A stretch of 64,000 nt of DNA from Streptomyces longispororuber (GTDB lineage Bacteria; Actinomycetota; Actinomycetes; Streptomycetales; Streptomycetaceae): positions 18,956-82,955 of the forward strand of contig NZ_JAMOLN010000012.1 of assembly GCF_024448165.1 (NCBI RefSeq), written 5' to 3'. Both the position numbers and the translations under genes were made by a program. The stretch's first letter is position 1. Each line of letters begins with the position of its first letter. The notes beneath the pieces were generated by a model. It did no database searches. It saw nothing but the letters and a program-made list of their open reading frames with translations, and was not told the DNA's origin. Shown here in pieces: positions 60,994 through 64,000 of the stretch.

Positions 60994-62007
60994 CTACGTT
61001 CCCTTGCGCAGTTCGAGAACGTACGTCGCCGTCAACGCAACGGCCCGATCCTCGTCATGCACCAGATCCCCCAAGGCACTTGAGGCAGCGGTTCCCGGGA
61101 TGTCGGCGAGCGCCTGCGTCAGCCGCCGGCGTGCGGGCGCTCCCAGGGTGCCGGTCGCCAGGCGGTCGATAAGTCCCGTGGCGATCTGGTCCGCCACCGC
61201 GGCATCACTCGCCAAGGCGCCCAGCGCATCGGCCGCGTCGACGTCGGCCGCGCCGTTCCCCTCCTCGACGATCACGCCGATGAGCGTCGGTACCGCGTCG
61301 GCGACTCCACGCGCCCCGAGGGCCAGAGCCGCACACCTGCCCACCGCACTGTCGGAGCTCGTGAGGGCGCCCCGCAGCAGCTCGGTCGCCTCGTCGCCCG
61401 GAATCTCGGCGATGGACTGGACGGCCCGTTTCCGCACCTCGGCCGCGGACGAGCGGAGGCCCGCCGCGAGCAGGCTCAGTCCGTCCGCGTCCGAGTGGGC
61501 CAGCGCCCAGCGCAGGGCTCCGGCCACGATCGGGTCCGGCTCGCTCAGCACGGCGTCGACCAACGCCTCCACCGGCACGGGAGCGTCCTCGACGGCGGAG
61601 AGCGCGGCGCGCTGCCGCGTTCCCGCGCTCTCGGACCTCAAGTCCTGAAGGAGCGCGACGCTCTGCAGGACGTCCTCCCAACCGGCAGGTTCCGCAGCGC
61701 CGATGCGACGCAAACGCGTGAGCAACTCCGTCTCCGCGGCGATGCGTTCGCGCGTCTGGCGGATGAGGTCGTCGACGAGCTCCGCCGGTGCGAAGCCGGG
61801 GTCGTCGAGGGCGCGGCCGACGTCGCGCAGCGACAGCCCCAGCGATCGCAGGCTCTCGATGTGGAAGATGCGCCGGATGTCCTCGCCGGAGTACTCGCGA
61901 TAGCCGGAGCCGGTGCGGCCCGTCGGCCGCACCAGACCGAGGGACTCGTAATGCCTGAGCATGCGGGCACTGACGCCGGACCGCCGCGCGACATCACCGA
62001 TCAACAT
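60994..62007 (-). CDS. MerR family regulator fused to HEAT repeats
   Basis: A 337-residue protein. The first ~75 residues are a MerR winged helix (IGDVARRSGVSARMLRHYES, GLVRPTGRTGSGYREYSGED), followed by the dimer helix (PAELVDDLIRQTRERIAAET). Instead of a normal effector domain, residues ~125-330 form HEAT/PBS-lyase repeats, for example PDPIVAGALRWALAHSDADG, SSAAEVRKRAVQSIAEIPGD and SSDSAVGRCAALALGARG. HEAT solenoids bind proteins, so the signal may be a partner protein rather than a small molecule. It begins three bases after the stop of a separate HEAT protein. Confidence 0.88.
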   Translation of the reverse strand: MLIGDVARRSGVSARMLRHYESLGLVRPTGRTGSGYREYSGEDIRRIFHIESLRSLGLSLRDVGRALDDPGFAPAELVDDLIRQTRERIAAETELLTRLRRIGAAEPAGWEDVLQSVALLQDLRSESAGTRQRAALSAVEDAPVPVEALVDAVLSEPDPIVAGALRWALAHSDADGLSLLAAGLRSSAAEVRKRAVQSIAEIPGDEATELLRGALTSSDSAVGRCAALALGARGVADAVPTLIGVIVEEGNGAADVDAADALGALASDAAVADQIATGLIDRLATGTLGAPARRRLTQALADIPGTAASSALGDLVHDEDRAVALTATYVLELRKGT

Positions 62008-62010
62008 TGC

Positions 62011-62682
62011 CTACGGTTCCTTCCGGCCGGCCCCGCCCAGGGCATGGATGCGCTTCGCCTCCTCGACGGCGAACTCGAATCCGGCGTCCGGGTCCCGCCA
62101 CAGCCGCTCCGTGGCGGCCGCATGCGTGCGCACGCGCGGATCCGGATCCGTCGTCGCGGCGCCGAGTGCCGGCACCATCACCTCGCCGAGGGCGATCAAC
62201 GACCGGCTGAGGCTCAACTGCGTCTCTCGCCCACCACGTCCGAGCTGCGCCGCCAACAGTACGGCCAACGCGTGCCGCTCCCCCTCAGGCACGAGCACGA
62301 CGGCCGCCCGCCAGGCGCTCCGGGCCACCTCGTCGTCCGCGTCGGCCAGCAGCGCCGGAGTGATCACCGGCCACGCCTGCCGATCCCCGATCTTGGACAG
62401 CGTGTGCAACGCCTGACTCCGCGCCTGCGCGCTCCCCGCCCGCACCTCGTCGACGAGCAGCGGAACCGTCATCGACGCCTCGTGCCGGGTGAGGGCCCAC
62501 GTCAGCATTTCGCGCACGTAGAACTCGGGCTCGACCGCGCATCGCGCGATGAGTCTGCCGACGGATCCGGGGTCCGGGTCCGTACCGACCGCGAGCGCGG
62601 CCTGCAGCCGGACCGACGGATTGCCGTTCTCCAGGCCCTTCAGGGCTCGCATGGTGTTCGTGGCCTCTTCGGGCATGGTCAT
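62011..62682 (-). CDS. HEAT repeat protein
   Basis: A 223-residue all-helical solenoid with no other domain. Repeats seen include GNPSVRLQAALAVGTDPDPG, EPEFYVREMLTWALTRHEAS, GSAQARSQALHTLSKIGDRQ and DADDEVARSAWRAAVVLVPE. It ends three bases before the MerR-HEAT gene and is cotranscribed with it. Start ATG 62682 or ATG 62676. Presumably partners the HEAT domain of the regulator (inference). Confidence 0.85.
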   Translation of the reverse strand: MTMPEEATNTMRALKGLENGNPSVRLQAALAVGTDPDPGSVGRLIARCAVEPEFYVREMLTWALTRHEASMTVPLLVDEVRAGSAQARSQALHTLSKIGDRQAWPVITPALLADADDEVARSAWRAAVVLVPEGERHALAVLLAAQLGRGGRETQLSLSRSLIALGEVMVPALGAATTDPDPRVRTHAAATERLWRDPDAGFEFAVEEAKRIHALGGAGRKEP

Positions 62683-62710
62683 CAGAACGCCTCCTTGACT
62701 GCAGTGAAGG

Positions 62711-62729
62711 CCTTGTCACTGTGTCAAGG
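62711..62729 (-). promoter_or_regulatory. MerR-type operator/promoter for HEAT operon
   Basis: CCTTGTCACTGTGTCAAGG is a 19-base palindrome with one mismatched pair around the central T. On the minus strand it gives TTGACCTTGACAC at the -35 side, with the HEAT gene start at 62682 only 28 bases beyond, the usual place for a MerR spacer operator. Confidence 0.65.
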
Positions 62730-62795
62730 TCAAGCGAAGCCGCGACGAGAGGCGAGGGCGACGCCGCTGCGGACGCCGCCCTCGTTCAGCTGCCC

Positions 62796-62942
62796 GGCCC
62801 GAGGTCTGTTGCGCGGGCAACTCCTACTGCATGGTCCTGGCCACCTTCGGAACCGCGGACGATGCGGCCCTGCTGACCGCCTACCTCGACCACTACCTGG
62901 CCCGGCCCGACCTCGACTACGACCAGGGCGTGGCCCCGCCCC
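62796..62942 (+). pseudogene. remnant of DUF6000 gene
   Basis: A plus-strand frame without a start reads EVCCAGNSYCMVLATFGTAD then DAALLTAYLDHYLARPDLDY and DQGVA, which is the conserved core of DUF6000 proteins. After DQGVA the family continues with G-A-L-x-x-L-D, but here the reading runs into unrelated residues and a stop. No 5' part is present. Clearly a leftover of a deleted gene. Confidence 0.55.
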
Positions 62943-62946
62943 GTGA

Positions 62947-63195
62947 TCAGGCGGTCAAGGGCACCGGGTGGATCTCGTCGGCCTTGTGACCGGCCCGTTC
63001 GTGGATGCGCTGGACCGCTTCCGCCGAGGGAGCCTCGGACAGGCAGTAGACCGTGCCGGACTGCGGGTCCGCCCACGCCTTCTCGAAATGGACGCCTTCG
63101 TCCTTCTCGATGGCGAGGTCGGCCTGGTGCGCCTTCATCAACTGATCGGCCGTGAGGCCCTTCATCCCGTGGTGGACGTCCATGAACTGCGACAT
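62947..63195 (-). CDS. DUF4242 family small protein (SCO4226-like)
   Basis: An 82-residue ferredoxin-like-fold protein, start ATG 63195 with AGGAGG upstream. It begins QFMDVHHGMKGLTADQLMKA and contains HFEKAWADPQSGTVYCLSEA and HERAGHKADEIHPV, the DUF4242 pattern. The S. coelicolor homologue SCO4226 is reported to bind nickel through His residues; several His are kept here (HHG, HQA, HER, HKADEIH). It probably acts as an intracellular dimer. Confidence 0.9.
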   Translation of the reverse strand: MSQFMDVHHGMKGLTADQLMKAHQADLAIEKDEGVHFEKAWADPQSGTVYCLSEAPSAEAVQRIHERAGHKADEIHPVPLTA

Positions 63196-63318
63196 GTCGT
63201 CGCACCTCCTTTCATGGCTCGACGACTCGAGGCCAGGTCGGCGGAACCACGCAGCCTGCGGCCGACCGGCTCCGTGTGTCCATTTTCCTCCCGCGTCCGT
63301 CGCGCAGCTACGCGAGGG

Positions 63319-63882
63319 CTACGACCTGGTCCGGTAGTGCGCGTGGATCAGGCCGCTGTCGAAGGCCCGCTCCTCGACCAGTTCGAGGTCGAGGCGCACC
63401 CCGTCGGGGAAGAACCGCGTGCCGCCGCCTACCACGGTCGAGGTAATGAACAGGTGGTACTCGTCCACCAGGCCCGCCCCGATCGCCTGGGCCGCGAGGT
63501 TCGGGCCGTCGACGGTGAGGTCGGCATCGGACTCTGCCTTCAGCTTGCGCACCACGTCCGGGTCGAAGGTGCGCTCGATCCTGGTCCTCTCGCTGGACAC
63601 CGATTCCAGCGTCGTCGAGTACACGACCTTCTCTGCCGCCTGCCAGTCGCGGGCGTACTGAATGATGTGCGGCGGCTGACCCGGCAGGGCGTGCGCGGTC
63701 TCCCAGTACAGCATCGTCTCGTACATCCGCCGGCCGTAGAGATAGGTGCCGACGGGGCGGAAGAGGTCGTTGACGTAGGTGTGCACCTCCGGGTCGTCGC
63801 CCGCCCCGCTGCCGAGGTCCCCCTCCGCCGCCTTGGCGTACCCGTCGAGCGACGTGATCATCGAGTAGATGAGCTTGGCCAT
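63319..63882 (-). CDS. dihydrofolate reductase-family protein (RibD C-terminal)
   Basis: A 187-residue reductase-fold protein, start ATG 63882 after GAGGGAG. It starts AKLIYSMITSLDGYAKAAEG (the strand-loop with a Met/Ser-Leu-Asp-Gly motif), has TYLYGRRMYETMLYWE, KVVYSTTLESV, LTVDGPNLAAQAIGAGLVDE and TSTVVGGGTRFFPDGVRLDL, all standard for the RibD C-terminal/DHFR-like group. It likely binds NADPH. Riboflavin or folate genes are absent nearby, so the substrate is unknown. The 118 bases between its start and the right edge show no gene I can support. Confidence 0.9.
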   Translation of the reverse strand: MAKLIYSMITSLDGYAKAAEGDLGSGAGDDPEVHTYVNDLFRPVGTYLYGRRMYETMLYWETAHALPGQPPHIIQYARDWQAAEKVVYSTTLESVSSERTRIERTFDPDVVRKLKAESDADLTVDGPNLAAQAIGAGLVDEYHLFITSTVVGGGTRFFPDGVRLDLELVEERAFDSGLIHAHYRTRS

Positions 63883-64000
63883 GGGGCTCCCTCAGGTACG
63901 GGCACGTCAAGGTGCCGGCTGTCGTACAAGGGGTGACCTCCGCGGGAGTCGGAACTCATCGGTCGTTCCCGCGTTGCGTGCGGCCGAGCAGGTCCGAGAA

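Overview
The window is high-GC actinobacterial DNA with strong third-position GC bias, frequent GTG/TTG starts and gene families typical of Streptomyces: many TetR/MarR/ArsR/MerR regulators, SMI1/KNR4 proteins, a TPR-CHAT protein, secreted Tat and lipoprotein enzymes, and DUF4242. It reads as a chromosomal segment, probably accessory or sub-telomeric in character because most genes are small regulator-plus-enzyme modules and several are decayed. No ribosomal or other core operons are present; metE is the only clear housekeeping enzyme, with one stand-alone nrdR.

Layout. 1-4 kb: a bifunctional deacetylase/glycosyltransferase (runs off the left edge) divergent from a GH18-type lipoprotein, resembling an extracellular poly-GlcNAc system. 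4-8.4 kb: a 1216-residue TPR-CHAT protease-like protein coupled to a 250-residue unknown. 8.5-11.7 kb: two TetR modules with visible operators. 11.85 kb: an atypical Trp-anticodon tRNA. 12-16.3 kb: a MurG-like glycosyltransferase coupled to a sugar dehydratase, divergent from a two-component system. 16.3-21 kb: decayed ACT-domain and methyltransferase genes, a LysE exporter, a small secreted protein, a methyltransferase and a second MurG paralogue. 21-24 kb: hydrolases (DLH, MBL, isochorismatase) and a DUF998 membrane protein.

24.1-26 kb: an IS200/IS605 element with an intact tnpB and a shortened tnpA, inserted in a DUF3592 gene. 26-32.8 kb: metallophosphoesterase, secreted alpha/beta hydrolase, DUF885 peptidase-like protein, FMN-binding protein, NUDIX. 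32.9-35.6 kb: cobalamin riboswitch and metE. 36.5 kb: nrdR. 37-38.4 kb: a second cobalamin riboswitch controlling a ferredoxin-like protein and a FhuF-like iron-sulfur protein. 38.5 kb: a palindromic MITE. 38.8-43.6 kb: glutamate-synthase-like oxidoreductase, methyltransferase, an orphan ketosynthase with a TetR gene and two operators, and a MarR gene. 43.5-49.3 kb: an XdhC gene divergent from a three-subunit molybdenum hydroxylase (form II CO-dehydrogenase-like) plus CoxG.

49.3-64 kb: decayed fragments, a beta-helix-like membrane protein, a stand-alone receiver, SMI1/KNR4 and small immunity-like genes, a Tat-secreted intradiol dioxygenase with a degenerate CitG-like gene, an ArsR/flavoprotein pair with duplicate operators, a TetR-SDR operon, a MerR-HEAT fusion with a separate HEAT protein, DUF4242 and a RibD-like reductase. 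The most distinctive signals are the B12-controlled ferredoxin/FhuF pair, the CHAT pair, the TnpB element with its predicted self-guide, the MITE, and the odd tRNA.
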